Below are positions 63,462 to 64,000 of a stretch of DNA of 64,000 nt, piece by piece. This stretch comes from Actinophytocola sp963825445 (GTDB lineage: Bacteria; Actinomycetota; Actinomycetes; Mycobacteriales; Pseudonocardiaceae): NCBI GenBank assembly GCA_963825445.1, contig CAWGTM010000020.1:744001-808000 (forward strand), written 5' to 3'. The translations under genes were made by a program, and so were the position numbers. The notes below the pieces were generated by a model. That model was not told the DNA's origin and ran no database searches. It saw only the letters and a program-made list of their open reading frames with translations. The number at the start of each line of letters is the position of its first letter. The stretch's first letter is position 1.

Positions 63462-64000
63462 CTGAACCTGCCAAGGAAGAACCCGCCCGGCCGACCCAGG
63501 AGGACGAGGAGCGCCAGCAGACGCTGCTCGAGCAGATGGGCGGGATCAGCGGACTGATCTACTCGTCCGTCCCGGTGCTGGTGTTCGTCCTGGTCAACTC
63601 GTTCTTCGGGCTCACGGCCGCCATCTGGGGATCGATCGGCGTCGCGGTGGCCATCACCGTGCTGCGGGTGGTCCGCAAGGAGCCGCTGCAGCCCGCGATC
63701 TCCGGCTTCTTCGGCGTGGCGATCGCCGCGTTCATCGCCTACCGCACCGGCTCGGCCAAGGGCTTCTTCCTGTTCGGCATCTGGGCGAGCCTGATCTACG
63801 GCAGCGTGTTCCTCGCGTCGATCCTCGTGCGGTGGCCGCTGGTCGGCGTCATCTGGTCCTACCTCAACGGCCACGGCATGGGGTGGCGCTCCGAGAAGAG
63901 CGCCGTCCGTGCCTACAACATCGCCACCCTCACCTGGGTCGCGGTCTTCGGCGCCCGGTTCATCGTGCAGCGCTGGCTCTACGACGAGGACCAGACCGGC
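63458..64000 (+). CDS. DUF3159 membrane protein, 3' end outside window
   Basis: 181 codons are visible and the frame is still open at the window end. After a charged N-terminus (QEDEERQQTLLEQMGGISGL) there are five to six membrane helices with RVVRKEPLQPAISGFFGV and YLNGHGMGWR between them, the DUF3159 pattern. ATG 63458 overlaps the preceding stop. Function unknown. Confidence 0.85.
   Translation, partial: MTEPAKEEPARPTQEDEERQQTLLEQMGGISGLIYSSVPVLVFVLVNSFFGLTAAIWGSIGVAVAITVLRVVRKEPLQPAISGFFGVAIAAFIAYRTGSAKGFFLFGIWASLIYGSVFLASILVRWPLVGVIWSYLNGHGMGWRSEKSAVRAYNIATLTWVAVFGARFIVQRWLYDEDQTG

Overview
This window is high-GC actinomycete chromosome, most like the order Pseudonocardiales (Saccharothrix/Lentzea/Actinosynnema-type). 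The evidence is strong G/C bias at third codon positions, many GTG starts, paired SigA/SigB-type sigma factors, a polyphosphate glucokinase, an IdeR-type repressor and actinobacterial DUF families (3039, 3093, 3099, 3159, 3710, 4192, 4193, 7455). From memory of the family, the backbone is collinear with the Mycobacterium tuberculosis dapF-hflX-lexA-LysM-nrdR ... ideR-sigB ... sigA-ppgK-suhB-cei-DUF4193-DUF3093-dut-DUF3710-hydrolase-OB-DUF3159 region, with lineage-specific blocks spliced in. No tRNA, rRNA, CRISPR, transposase, phage or secondary-metabolite cluster was seen.

Layout. 1-9.2 kb: 3' part of dapF, hflX, an exported propeller-like protein, then the SOS/dNTP block: lexA divergent from a LysM division-inhibitor-like gene with three SOS boxes between them, followed by nrdR and the B12-dependent reductase nrdJ. 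9.2-19 kb: accessory genes (ferritin-like protein, DoxX-like protein, SRPBCC protein, secreted protein, two SDR/TetR pairs with visible operators, S9 peptidase, hexapeptide protein, SPOUT methyltransferase, adenosine deaminase, a broken SapA-like gene). 19-25 kb: DUF4192, a frameshifted galE, galK, ideR and a sulfurtransferase carrying a repeat insertion. 25-32 kb: an acuC-type deacetylase with a GNAT-acyl-CoA synthetase fusion (probable reversible lysine acetylation), two paralogous lipoproteins and class I fumarase. 32.5-35.4 kb: sigB (with an ECF-type promoter candidate), dtd, a methyltransferase and DUF3099. 35.6-40.5 kb: a PfkB kinase and psuG separated by a three-gene ABC-2 exporter. 40.5-47.6 kb: an M48/LemA membrane proteolysis pair with a decayed partial copy of the M48 gene, then Spo0M, DUF3039, YihY and a helicase. 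48.5-53.2 kb: a sugar ABC operon closed by its ROK repressor. 53.7-64 kb: DUF7455, an EamA exporter, sigA, ppgK, suhB, cei, DUF4193, DUF3093, dut, DUF3710, an alpha/beta hydrolase, an OB-fold protein and DUF3159 (cut by the window end).

The least explained content is between the genes. At least six intergenic gaps hold arrays of short degenerate units phased at 21-22 bp, about two DNA turns. In three of them units on one side of a hairpin or palindrome face inverted units on the other, just beyond the ends of genes. One gap also holds a 184-bp nested palindrome with perfect 19-bp ends. A separate 15-bp word, CACCGACAGTTCCGG, recurs about eight times, only in gaps. I know of no described family matching these phased foldback arrays; they are the best candidate here for an undescribed system, possibly termination, mRNA 3'-end protection or nucleoid organisation.
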